NCBI GenBank assembly: GCA_029339195.1
Contig: JAPTJF010000209.1
Span: 1 to 64,000, forward strand
From: Micractinium sp. NFX-FRZ
Taxonomy: Eukaryota; Chlorophyta; Trebouxiophyceae; Chlorellales; Chlorellaceae
Reading direction: 5' to 3'
DNA: 64,000 nucleotides
Each line of letters starts with the position of its first letter. The first letter of the stretch is position 1. The position numbers and the translations under genes are program-made. Positions 36,207-51,745 of this stretch are shown piece by piece. The notes below the pieces were generated by a model. That model searched no databases. It saw only the letters and a list, made by a program, of their open reading frames with translations, and was not told the origin of the DNA.

Positions 36207-39200
36207 TCACGCAGCCGCCGCAGCAGGGCACTTGTCGCAGCTCTTCTTGCACTTCGCGAGCATGAAAACCGGGTTCTTATCGCCTGCAAACCGCCCAGGC
36301 AGCAAAGCAGGCACAGCGCACGCACGCCAGGTCGGCGTGATCAGCACGTGATCTCGGCCGGTAGGGCGACGCGCTCTCAGCTCCCCCCGCCGTTGCGCAA
36401 CGTACCCCCACACAGCAAACTAGCCAGCCAGGCTGTAGTAGCGAGAGAAGGCAGCGGCAAGGGCAGGCAACAACAGGAGAGGGCGGTGGGAGGAGGCGAG
36501 CAGGCACGGCCGCTGCGTGGCGCAAAGGCGGGGAGGCAACCCATCCACAACACCCCAGAGCCCAACCAACTCACATTCGCCCATCACTGCCCACTCCTCG
36601 CACTTCTCGTCGTCGTCTGTGCAGCCCTTGGTGCCGCCAGGCTGGAAGGCGCCCACGTGGATCCACCTGGCGACAGGTGGGCAGGGAAAAGCGGCGGCGG
36701 CAATGAGGAGGGGCCAGGGCCTGTCTGTCCAGCCCCGCGTCTCATGCCCCACCGCTCCGTGCACCCACGTCCCCTTCCCCACCACATTGGATGCAAACAA
36801 ACAATGCAGAACCACAAGCTTGTCACACACAAAACCACAGGGGCCACTACCCAACACTGCGCCCTTTCTTTCTTTCTACCAGGCAACCGAGAAATGGAGC
36901 GCATCCCAGGTGAGGTACCGCCCCCTTGGATTTATGATGATGCAGGGAGTACAGTCAGTTTATATATAGTCAATTTTAGTACGGCGGTTTTACGGGGCCG
37001 CCCCCCACCTGGTCGCGCTCCACTTCTCTCCCGCCAGTGTGGGGCAGGAGCCGTGGGTGGAGGCGCTGTCCTCCTCCCCATTGGGCTTCAGGCTGTAGAA
37101 CAGCAGCGCGCTGCCCTTGACCGCCTTGACCGACAGCCCCTTCTTCGCGCACTCGCTCCACCCCTCGCCCTCCACCTGCACCAAAAGGGAGGACGGGGGC
37201 AGGGAGGGGAGGCAGGGAGGGCAGTGAGGCGAGGAGCACGCCAGGAGCGATGGCATGGTGCTGCTACAGGTGCGACCGGCAGGCCTCAGTGTACTGCCAA
37301 GGTGTGCCATGCTGCCATGCCGCCCGCGTGTTTGCATCGCCCGCTGTGTGCCTACTTGTCGTCCCACGCCAGCTGCCAGTTCCAGCCCCAGCTGCCAGCT
37401 AGCCACAAGCTGCACCTCCCCGGCTGCCCACCAGGCCGCCCTCCCGCCGTGAGCTGCACCTGCCCGTCCCTGCCCTGCCCCCCCCCCCTGCCCGCTCACC
37501 TTCTTCTCTGCGTAGGGGAACACCGTCTCGCCTCCCTCCTCCGGGGTGGACAGGTACATGAGCACGGTGGCCACACGCTGCCCGCCGTTTTCGGTGCGAG
37601 AGTTGTACCTGCAGCGAGGTTGAGGAATGAAGTAGTGGGCGTGGGAAGTGAGAGGGGTGCGAGCGTGGTGTGCTGTGAGAACATGTGAGCGAGTATGCAT
37701 GTGCATGAGGCGGGCGAGGGGGCGGGCTGCAGTGCATCCAAACCAGCACAGCGGGCACGGCATGCCACCCAACCACCAGTTTTCACAAGCTCTCTCGCCG
37801 TCACCAGCTCTCCGGCCTCCACCCCTTCTGCCACAATCCCATCCCCTCACCTGCCTTCAGGACCCCTTGGGCCTCACACCTCATGCCATGGAACAAGTCC
37901 CCACTGCTGCTATCAAACAAACGTGTGCCTCCCCAGCCTCCCCGGCCCCCTCCCCACACAATCTAATCATGCAAGCCTCACTTGTCGTGAAAGTAGTCGG
38001 TGTGGGGCTCATACTTCTGGCCGTCCACGTACTTGAGGATCTGAATCGCCTCGCCATTTTCTGCAGCAGAGGAGGGCGGTACGGAGGCGCGCGTGGGAGG
38101 ACAGGGGTGGGTGGGGGGGTGCGCTGTGGAGAGCGGGGAGCGCGGTTGCGCTCTGCCGGGTGCCGCTTCCCCCGCAGTCCCTCTCTCTCGCTCTCTACCA
38201 CAGGTTGATTGAAAGCCACCTGCTAGCACCCACAAACCCATCCACCGGGTTTCATGGTGACGAGTGAGCTGCGTTTTTTTAATGGCCTTGACCAGCACCG
38301 CAGGCCCCGACCGTACACATGCTCCGTCTTTCATGCCACTTCTTGTGAATGGCCCCAACCATACACATGCTCCGTCTTTCATGCTGCCTCATGTGCACCT
38401 TTCGACCACACACATGCTTTGTCTGTCATGCCAGCTCACCCTGGGGGATCATGGTGATGAGTGAGATGCGCTTCTCAATGGCCTTGACCACCTCGTCCTC
38501 CCCACGCGCCAGGAAAGTGCCTGAAGAGGTGCGCACCGTGCTGTCCATCGACTTGCCAGTCTTGTTGTCGACCACCTGTGGGGAGGGAGGTGGTGGGGGA
38601 GCGGGAGGTGGGAGGGGAGGGCATGGCGGGATGAAGGGAGGTGCAGGCGGAGGGGTTGGGGGGGGGTGAGGGCGGGACAGGGCCGGACAAAGGCGGAGGG
38701 TGCGGTGTTGAAGAGGTGATGGGGTCAAGAAGGCGGCAGGGAGGGGGCGACGGTATAGCGGGCGGGGCGTGACAGCTCCAGGCGAGCACCAGGTCAAGTG
38801 TGACAGTTAGCCTGAGAATTTGTTACAAGATTGCAGAGGAGATGGCAGAGGTAGAGGAGCGGCGCCGCTACGCTGGCCCCACTTGCCCCAGCGCGCATCC
38901 CACCCCGGCGCCTCCCCGCACGACAGCTCACCGTCGACTTGGTCAGCCGCTTCTTGGCCAGCGCCTTCAAGTGCTCGCACTCCTCATCAGACAGGAAGTT
39001 GTGGTAGAGGAAGGCACGCGGGCTCCATGACAGCTGCTCCACCTTGCCGCGCCACAGCTCCTGCAGGTGAGGGGCGGGCGGGGGCAGCATGCGGCACGGC
39101 GGATGCTGACGTGAGCCACTACCGCTGGCTGGCGTGCTGCGCAGGAGCAGCACCCGCGAGCGTCACAGAGGCTTGGGAGCCATTCCCCCATGGCATCCCG

Positions 39201-39452
39201 TGCAAACCTCACAGGGTGGGGCTGCACGGGGTGCACAGGAGGGGCGGACGGGGCGCGACCGGCTAAGTGCCCCTAAAGGCGGGTGGTGCTCACCTGGCCA
39301 AGCTCGCCAAACCCGACAGTGTCGCCCACAGAAGCGACCTGCTCCGGCAGCTCCCCCCGCCATCCCGGGAAGCGGTCTGTGTCCTCAATGTACTTGTCCA
39401 AAGCCAGGGCCGACCCCAGGCCCAGCAGCAGCAGCAAAGCGGCGCCGCGCAT
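36207..39452 (-). CDS. Secreted prolyl 4-hydroxylase with ShKT domain
   Basis: Fe(II)/2-oxoglutarate dioxygenase that hydroxylates proline in secretory-pathway proteins such as cell-wall hydroxyproline-rich glycoproteins. Eight exons, 39294-39452, 38932-39060, 38440-38575, 37982-38060, 37500-37608, 37009-37175, 36575-36666 and 36207-36283, join in phase to 315 residues. The N-terminus (MRGAALLLLLGLGSALA) is a signal peptide or anchor. Iron ligands are H161 and D163 (YEPHTDYF) and H245 (STHGSCPTL); K255 (GEKWSATRW) should bind 2-oxoglutarate. Close family text includes MYLSTPEEGGETVFPYAEK and GWSECAKKGLSVK, as in Chlamydomonas P4H. The tail (GCTDDDEKCEEWAVMGEC, NPVFMLAKC, KKSCDKC) is a six-cysteine ShKT module. 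A second last exon lies just downstream. Head-to-head with the RING-FYVE-SYLF gene. Confidence 0.95.
38253..38490 (-). repeat. Intronic copy of part of prolyl 4-hydroxylase exon 3
   Basis: About 42 nt of exon 3 (38450-38490, encoding AIEKRISLITM) recur about 200 nt away inside the following intron at 38253-38294 with a few mismatches and a T-run. Between them are three imperfect units of about 55 nt containing ACACATGCTCCGTCTTTCATG-like text (about 38307-38432), the last of which abuts the true donor. Confidence 0.75.
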
Positions 39453-39978
39453 GACCGCGACCTGCGAGGGAGACCGGCGGCGGCACTGGCGATCAGCTAG
39501 CTGCTTCTTTCAGTATGGGCGCCTTGCCGCCCCAAGCACATCCAGGGCACATCCTAATGCTGTGAATGGCCCTCCAGGCTGCCAGAACGCGCCTGCCGCT
39601 GTGGGCAGTGCGGCAGGCGTCCCACACGTTGGCCAGGCCGCGTGCCGTTCTTTTGTCTCCCTCAAAGCGCTCACTCTTGATGGTGGGATGCTGCAGAGGG
39701 TGGAGTAGCCCGCGGTTGACAGGGGGCGGGACAGGGAGACGTGCACCTAAAGGTGAGTCTACAGCCAAGCCTAGGGAGACGCTGTCTCTGTGCACTGGTC
39801 AAGTCGCGAAGGTCGTTTGTTGCCTGGGTTTGCGACCGCCCGAAGAGGGACCCCCTGCTGGCAGCCTCGCTGGCAGGCGTGTTCACATCCCCTCTCAGGG
39901 GCGTCCTAGTCGAGCAAAAAGTGCTGCAGTATGCTCGGAGACGTCTCGCAAACAGCTGGCTGACGGCTGTGGGACGCA
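39453..39978. promoter_or_regulatory. Divergent intergenic region, prolyl 4-hydroxylase / RING-FYVE-SYLF
   Basis: Opposite start codons are 526 bp apart, so promoters and 5' UTRs of both genes share this stretch. No clear TATA box or repeat was seen. Confidence 0.5.
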
Positions 39979-42900
39979 ATGTCTCGGTGAGGCCGTGCCT
40001 CAGCCTACAGCCGGGCCTGGGGCTGGCCTGGGGCAGCTGCAGCTGTCGCAGCAGACGGCCGGGGTGGGAAGCACGTGGGCCGAGCCCCTGGCATGGCCGT
40101 TGCGCGTGGCTGCCACTGCCGGCCGGGCGGCGGGTGGGCGAGCGGCGCCGGCGCCGACCGTGTGTCCGTTGCCCTGCCTGGCCTGCAGAGAGCTAGTGCT
40201 TCCGCAACATGCACTGATTCATCATCCCCTACGGTCTGACCTTCCCTGCAGGGGCAGCCTGCCCGCGTGCCCGGTTTGCACCGAGGTGCTGGGCGCCTAT
40301 GGAGGTGAGCGGTACCCCCGTCCTAGGCTGCCGGTAGCTGCGGTTGTGGCAGGGCAAGTGCGTTTGTGTATCACGCTCCTTGTAGGTTGGGTAGCTGGTG
40401 GTTCTGCGCTTCGTGCAAGAGGGTGGACCGTCGCTATGGCCACGCCAGCCCGCGCTCCTGCCCCCGCCCCCCTGCATGAGAGTGACGTGCATTAAGAGTG
40501 ACCTTCCTGCCCCTGCCTGCCGCCCGGTTGCAGGCCCCACCACGCTGCCCTGCGGGCACAACCTCTGCCTGCACTGCTGCGCCTACATGGTCCAGCGCCA
40601 GGCTGCCTGCCCGCTGTGCCGGGCCGCCTTCCCGCCCGGCCTGCCCCTGGCAGTCAATTGCGAGCTCAAGGAGCTCATGAAGCTGGCAGAGGCGCTGACA
40701 GCGGTGGAGGCGGAGGGCGAGGAGGGCTGGCAGGCCGTGACCTCGGCGCCACGCGGCGGCAAGCATGCCGGCAGCGGCGGCGCGTACGAGGGCGGGCAGT
40801 ACGGCGACGAGCAGTACGGCGGCGGCGGCGGGCGCTACGAGGGGCAGTGCTCGCCGCGCGGCGGCGGCGGCGGGGCGCGGCGGCTGGTGGAGGTGGGGGA
40901 CGTGCTGGAGGGCAGCGGGAGCGTGATGGAGCTTGACCCGCAGCCCTGGGAGGCAGACTCATCCTCCGCTGTCTGCAGGTGAGTGGGCAGGGGGGGCGGG
41001 TGCTCGACGTGGGTTGGCAGGGCGGGGCGGGGGCTCGAGGTGGTTGGCAGAGCGGGGCGGGTGCTTTGAGGCAGGGCGATGCAACACGGTGGCGCGGGGT
41101 GGGGCGGGGCGGGCATGAGGTGGCACGGTGGGGCGGGGAGCGTGGCAGCTGGCAGGCGGTGTGCTGGGCGGCAGAACGCACATATTGACATATTGTTTGG
41201 TGCAGTGCTCAAGTGCCGTGCTGCACTACTCATTTGGTTTGCCACTTTTCATGTCCTCAACCTTGTACTGCCCTGCTTCCGTCGCCGTGATGCAGGGCGG
41301 CCGGGTGCAGCAAGCCCTTCTCCTTCATGCTGCGCCCGCGCCACCACTGCCGCGCCTGCGGCCAGCTGTTCTGCGGAGCCTGCACCGCAGGTTGGCTGGG
41401 CTGAGGGGCGGGCTGTGGGGGGGCTGGAGTGGGGGCCCCACTGTTTGTCTGTCCTGAAGGGGCAGTGTGGTTTTGGCTGGGGGCGGTTTGAGGTGGGAGC
41501 CGCATCACATCACATCACATCACACTGGGTGGGCGCAGGCGCAGCCCAGCTGCCTGCTGCCAGTGTGTGTTTGCTGGCCAGCATGGCGGCAAGCCGTGCG
41601 CAACCTAGGGCATCGCTTCTGGCCTCACCCTGTGCCTGCTGCTGTCGCCTGCATCTGCTGCAACGTGCCCTCCACCCGTCCAGCGTGCCGTCTCACCCCA
41701 CCTCCCGCCCCACCTGCCCGCCCACCCGCAGATCGCATGCTGCTGCCCCCCAAGTTCCGCCTGCCCGAGCCGCAGCGCGTGTGCCGGCGCTGCGCGGAGC
41801 TGCTGCTGCCCATCCAGCCGCTGCTGGCGGGCAGCATCGCGCCTGCAGTGCGGCAGCCGGTGAGGCCGGACATTTGGAGTTGTACCCAAGCAAGGCACAT
41901 CACACTGGCTTGAGTGTGTCCACCCTTCTTGGTGTATGTGAACTCTGAAGGTACATTAATTTTGTCACGTCCATTCATACACTATGCCTTCAATATCTGT
42001 GCAGGTGCATGATGTGCACGACTGGTCGGCGCCCCGCAGCCTGCTCAACCCGCCCCTCAGCGCCCGCTTGGAGACCGACCTGTACACGGCAACCAACATA
42101 CTGAGGCAGCATGTGCGCACAGGTGGGCTTGAGCAATGGGGGCGCGCATGGCTGCTCCGGGCGGTGTGGTGTGGTGATTTAGGGTGTGCTTTCGGTTGCT
42201 TCCTCAACCCAGAGAGCGTGGGCTGGCGGCATGAATATTGCTACATATTCGTTTGGTTGTGGCCTTGGGATGTGTGCATGTTCGCGACCGGCCCAGCCAG
42301 GGCAGCAGCATGCCCGCTTCCACATGCAATCCCGCTCCCCCTGCTGCCATATGCCCCTCTTAACATATCCCTACTGCGGGCCCTGGCCCCGCATCCCCTG
42401 GCCATGTGTCCCTCTTACATATCCCTGCCAAGGGCCCCTGTGGCCCCTCCCCCCCTCGCTCACCGCAGTGGGCAGCCTGCCCCAGGAGCGCTGCATCCCG
42501 CCCGCCATCCTGCGTGGCTGCGCCGGGCTGGCCATCCTCTCCGTCGCCAAGGCGGGTGCGGGGTGGTCGCTCAGCGTGGGCAGCGGGCTGGTGGTGGCCC
42601 GCCTCCCACACCCCGGCGGCAACGGCGGTACCAGCGGCGGCGGCGGCGGCGGTGCCGGCGGCTGGTCAGCGCCTAGCGCCATCATCAGCCTGGCATCTTC
42701 TGTTGGCTGGCAGCTGGGTGTGGAGGTTCAAGACGTGGTGCTGGTGCTGCGCAGTGAGGCTGCCCTGCGTGCCTTCACAGGCTCCCAGCTGGGTATCGGC
42801 GGCAGCCTGAGCGTGGCGGCGGGGCCGGTGGGGCGCGCCGCCGCCGCGCGCGCGCTCGCCTCCACCGCCTCGGGCGCCGTGGTGTACTCGTACTGCGCGG

Positions 42901-43846
42901 CGCGCGGCGCGTACGCTGGGCTGGCGCTGGAGGCGATGCTGCTGTCCACCAGGGACGCGGTCAACCAGGTGGGCGGGCGGAAGAGTTTCTGGGTACATTC
43001 CTGAGCTGATGGGCTGGGTAAGGGTGGGTGTGATCTGAGTTGTGAGGCTGTATGGGAGCGGGTGGGATGGGGCTGGATGCCATGTTGCCGTCCACCAGGG
43101 ATGCGGTCAACCAGGTGTGCAGGGGTTAGGGTTGAAGGGTTGAGTGTGTGCCATGAGCTATTGAGCGGGCATTGCATGTGAGTTGCTGGGCTGCTGGTCG
43201 GCTCGGGACACAGTCACTCTGGTGGGGTGATCTAGTGGGGTGATCTCTACGCACAGGGCTGCCCTGCCTCCGTCTGCTTTCCAACCCTCTTCATAACACA
43301 CCTCAGCACCCCACCGGTGGCACCCCTGCTCCGCAGGCCTTCTACGGCCGCAAGGTGTCTGCCCGGCAGCTGCTGATCTCCGGCGCCGTGCCGCCGCCGC
43401 CCGCCGCCACCGCCCTCTACTCCGCCCTGGATGCCCTGATGGAACATGCCGGGGACTGCGAGGCCAGCGCTGCCCTGGTGGCGCAGCAGGCGGGCCGTGC
43501 GGCGGCCACAGCAGGCACAGCAGCAGGGGCACAGCAGCAGGGCGGGCTGCCGCCGCCGGCGGTGGGCGTGGGCGACGGCGGCGGCGGCGGGCAGGGCGGC
43601 GAGTATGAGGGGGAAGATTGGGAGACTTCAGACGAAGATGAAGAGGAGCATGCAGTGGCATCTGCACCACCCGTGCCCGCCCACCCCCAGCCGCACCACT
43701 CCCTCTTCAATGCCCTGGGGAGCTACGAGGACCCGCCGCCAGCACGCGCCCCGCTGGCGTCCTTCCCCCAGCTGGCGCCAGCTCACCAGGCGCTGTACCC
43801 AAGCCTGGATGAGGAGCCCATCCCATATGGCAACCTGTTTGACTGA
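39979..43846 (+). CDS. RING-FYVE-SYLF three-domain protein
   Basis: Eight exons, 39979-39986, 40252-40304, 40534-40978, 41296-41390, 41732-41859, 42005-42122, 42469-42968 and 43337-43846, join in phase to 618 residues. The first coding exon is only 8 nt (MSR split). RING C3HC4: C9, C12, C27, H29, C32, C35, C46, C49. FYVE, about 173-221, carries all lipid-binding signatures: WEAD (159-162), RHHCR (184-188) and RVC (216-218), so it should bind PI3P on endosomes. SYLF/DUF500, about 265-480, includes ETDLYTATNILRQHV, AILRGCAGLAILSVAKAG and NQAFYGRKV; this fold binds lipids and actin in Ysc84/SH3YL1. Plants have FYVE-SYLF proteins; an added N-terminal RING suggests a ubiquitin ligase tethered to endosomes. 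The tail is acidic (EDWETSDEDEEE). Confidence 0.92.
42944..43117 (+). repeat. Duplicated exon 7 end and donor in RING-FYVE-SYLF intron 7
   Basis: 28 nt spanning the exon 7 end and its donor (42944-42971) recur at 43090-43117 with one mismatch, including the AACCAG|GTG junction. Weaker similarity extends about 15 nt further upstream. Confidence 0.9.
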
Positions 43847-44632
43847 CTGAGCCTCAGCCGCACGGCTGGGCCGGGGCTGGGCGGGCTGGGCTGAGGCACC
43901 ATTGAAAGGCCGCCCACGCAGGCAGTCATCCGCCTGTGTTTTGCCCGCACCGAGCTGCCAAGCGCTTGCCAGCTAGTGGCAAGGCGGGGGCAGCCCGGTG
44001 CCTCCCCCTGTTGTGCTGCATCCATCCATCATCTCAGCGGCCCAGCCAACCAGCCCAGCCCCCTGTACTCTGACCGGACAACAATGTATGGCGGGCGTAC
44101 CACACACCGCACGCGCCTGCTCCCTAATGCGCAAACCCCCGAGGGACCTTGCCCCCTGTGCATCATCTGTGTTGCCCTGCCTGCCCCACATGCGCAGCCT
44201 TGTGCATTCATCTGCTGGTGTCCCTGGGGAGGGACCCATGCCAGTTTTGTAACGCCTGCCCTCACTCCTTCTGCCCTGCTGTACACCTGCCACAGTTTTG
44301 TTCCCCCTCCCCTCCTCTCTGCTCTGCTGCCCTGTAACGCCTCACTGCTGAGCTCCCCAGAAGCCAAGTGCGGACCAGAGGGCGCCTCTAGCGAAGGAAG
44401 AGGCATGTTGCATAACAATTAGACGTGAACAGCAATTGGGCGTGAAAGAGCTTCTTGTACGTATGAAGACAGACTACCAGTGGGGCAGGCTGCTCCTGAA
44501 TTGAATGCATCGTGCCGGCAAATAAAGCGCGGGGCAGGGCACAAGCAGCAAGGCAACGGAAAAGCAGCAGAGCAGGGGGGAGCAGAATGTGGGGAGGACA
44601 CCGAGGCACGGCCAGCAGCCGCACCGCCGCGC
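43847..44632. other. Convergent spacer with TGTAA signals
   Basis: This is the 3' UTR of the RING-FYVE-SYLF gene and of HCCS. Plus-strand TGTAA motifs occur at 44248-44252 and 44333-44337, each followed by CGCC. No gene was seen. Confidence 0.6.
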
Positions 44633-46785
44633 TCACGCCACGGCCGCTCGGTTGCTGCTGCTGGGCTGCTGTTCCTGTTCCTGCTGCTGCGGCTGCTGCA
44701 CGGCTGCGGCTGCTGCGGCGGCGGCGGCGGCGCTGCCCTGCGCAATGGTGCTGGGGTGGCCTGTGACGGGGCAGGGCAGGCCGTACTGGGCAAAGTTTTC
44801 GTAGATCCACATCTTCATGCGGTCCACCGCTGCCGTGGGGGAGTCCAGGGCGGGGCGCACCCGCACCTCAAACGCCTCGGGGGAGCCTGGCGGCAGGGGG
44901 GCGGGGGGGGCACGACAACTTCACACTTGTACTGGGCATTGCCAATCACAACGAACGGCTCCGCTGCCGTCTTGTCATCCAAGCGAAATCCAAGCAGCGG
45001 TTGTGGAGACTGTTGAAGTCAGCAGCTGGGAGTGGGCTGAAGACTTGTCAGCGTCCCCACAGAAACAGTGGACATCCACACAACACAGCACAATACCACA
45101 TGCCACTACGTAAAATGCGTTACTTGAGCCCATCGGTTGGTACCCAAGGGCCCTTTAAGCCAAAGCAATGTAAGCTCACCCGCCTTGTCGTCGTCAAAGT
45201 AAAAGTCGATGACGTAGCGCACCTCGCTGCCGCAGCGGTCCACCCACCTGGGAAGGGGGGAGGCGGGCGGGCAGCGGGCAGGAGAGGAGGGGGTGGGTGC
45301 CGGAAGGATAAAGGGAGGGCGAGGGTGGAGGGAGGTACCGCACGGGGGCACAGCAACGCGGCGAAACTCGGTGGTTGGGCACGGCAGCAGTCCAGCGACC
45401 AGCCCGTCTGCCAGGCAATGCCAACTCATTTGAGCAGTGGCATACTGCACTTCTCCTGGCCCCCTGCACGCGTGCGCCTCACATCACAATGAAGCCAGCA
45501 CCTCAGCATGCTTCACCCACACACCTTCCCTGCCCCGCCTCACCAGTCGTGCCGGTCAAAGGGCAGCGGCCCGCCCAGCCAGCTGGACAGGCGCGCCAGC
45601 GGTGACAGCTCGTCGGGGCGGCCGCGGAAGCGCAGCAGCGTCGGGGCGCCGCACTCGTTGAAGTGAAGCGACTCCCAGCGTGCCACCTGAGGTGGGGGAG
45701 GCAAGGCGGAGAGGGGAGGACAGCGGAGGGATTGGCCCGAGGCAGGCTGTGGGGTGCAGGTTGCAGGGAGGAAGGAGAGTAGGAGAGGCCAGGAGGAGGC
45801 GCAGAGCAAGCGGGGCACAGGGGAGCACAGAGCTGTGCGCAGCCACCCCGCCCGGCTGGCTGCGCACGGCGGGCATGCTGCCAGCTGCCCTCCCAGCCCC
45901 CAGTTGCAGTCCCCCCCATGCTTTCAGTGTAATGTGCGTCCTACTGAAACGCTCACTTGAGCACTCGTAAACGCAGATTGCCACGGTGCCCGGGCCTCAC
46001 CTGCTGCCACGTGAGTTCGTTCATGGTGTTGTGGTTGAACACCACGGCATCCATGTCCTCCTCACTCACGTCATCCCCCTTGCCCTTGCGCCGCAGGGCT
46101 GCAGGCGGGCACAGCGCAGGACAGGAGGTGAAGAGGGAGGGACAGTGGCGCTAACGGTTGGGCGGCAGCTAGTGGGGCTGGCAGCCGAGCGTGCACGCCC
46201 CCAGATAGCTGAGCCACGGGCCCGGCGGGTTGGGTAGCTGGGCTGGGCTGGGTGGCGGCCCCCCGGGCTTCTACCTGCCACTTGCTACGCACTGTCCTGC
46301 CTCCGCTGCCCCTTTTCCCTGCCTCCACCCCCCACCCACCACCCACCACCGCACCCACCGTTGAAGAACATCTGCGGTGAGGGGTAGGTCCACGTGGACT
46401 CTGTGCCCCCCTTGGGGATGTTGGAGGCCTGGCGATCGGTGGACAGCAGCTTACGCTGCCCCGGGCAGGGCTGCTGGTTGGGCTCCAGCGGCATGTTGTT
46501 CAGGGGGTCGAGCACATCCTGCCCCGGCAGCCCTACCAGCGGGTTGTTGGGTGCTGGCGCTGCAGAGGGGTCGTTGATGCGCTGGTTGTACACGTTGTAG
46601 ACTGCCGGGTTCTTGTACACGTTCTGGCGGAACTCGGCGGGCACCGGGCACTCTGCTGGCAGCGCCCCAGGCTCCGGAGCTCGCAGTGGCGGCTGGGCAG
46701 CGGCGGCGGCGGCGGCAGTGGCGGCGGCCGCCGACCCGCCGGTCGGCCCTGCTGCATTGGCCTCCTTGCTGGCCCTGGTACCCAT
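44633..46785 (-). CDS. HCCS: Holocytochrome c synthase (cytochrome c haem lyase)
   Basis: Attaches haem to apocytochrome c in the mitochondrial intermembrane space (System III). Five exons, 46359-46785, 46001-46098, 45544-45686, 45180-45247 and 44633-44886, join in phase to 329 residues. Signatures: CPV at 46-48, NNMP at 96-99, FNHNTMNELTWQQ with H165 matching the haem-ligand histidine of the family, then RWESLHFNECG, LSSWLGGPLPFDRHDWWVDR and VRYVIDFYFDDD. I chose MGTRASKE as start because G2 and S6 fit the N-myristoylation pattern also present in animal HCCS; an in-frame ATG 30 nt upstream exists. The C-terminus is a low-complexity Ala/Gln tail. Head-to-head with MSI1. Confidence 0.95.
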
Positions 46786-47109
46786 GGCAGGCGATGTGAG
46801 GAGCGCTGGTGGCACCGCGAGTTCAGGGTGCTGGCGAAGGTGGTCGGCCAGCAGGTTGGGCGTGCGCTGTGCACCAGTGCAGAGATCCTGAGTGCAGGTG
46901 CTTGAGGAAATGGCAGGGCATATGGGTTAGTCCACCAAATAATGGCGCGCTGCTCCGCCGTGCTTTGCCTTGGTGGCCCGAGGCCTTCAATCGCGGCGGC
47001 CTTGCAGCGGCAATCCGGCGTCAATCAGGTGCTGCAGCGAGGAGGAGCTCACTGTCCGGCTTGGAACGATCATCAGGGAGCGGGCTTCACTTGAACAGAG
47101 CAGGGCATT
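46786..47109. promoter_or_regulatory. Shared divergent promoter region, HCCS / MSI1
   Basis: The opposite start codons are 324 bp apart. The segment is less GC-rich than the flanking exons. No canonical element was recognised. Confidence 0.5.

Positions 47110-51745
<4,636 letters not shown>

Noticed and set aside
36348..37688. 446-codon plus-strand open frame
   Set aside because: It is antisense to well-supported prolyl 4-hydroxylase exons and introns; composition is GC-driven and no motif is visible.
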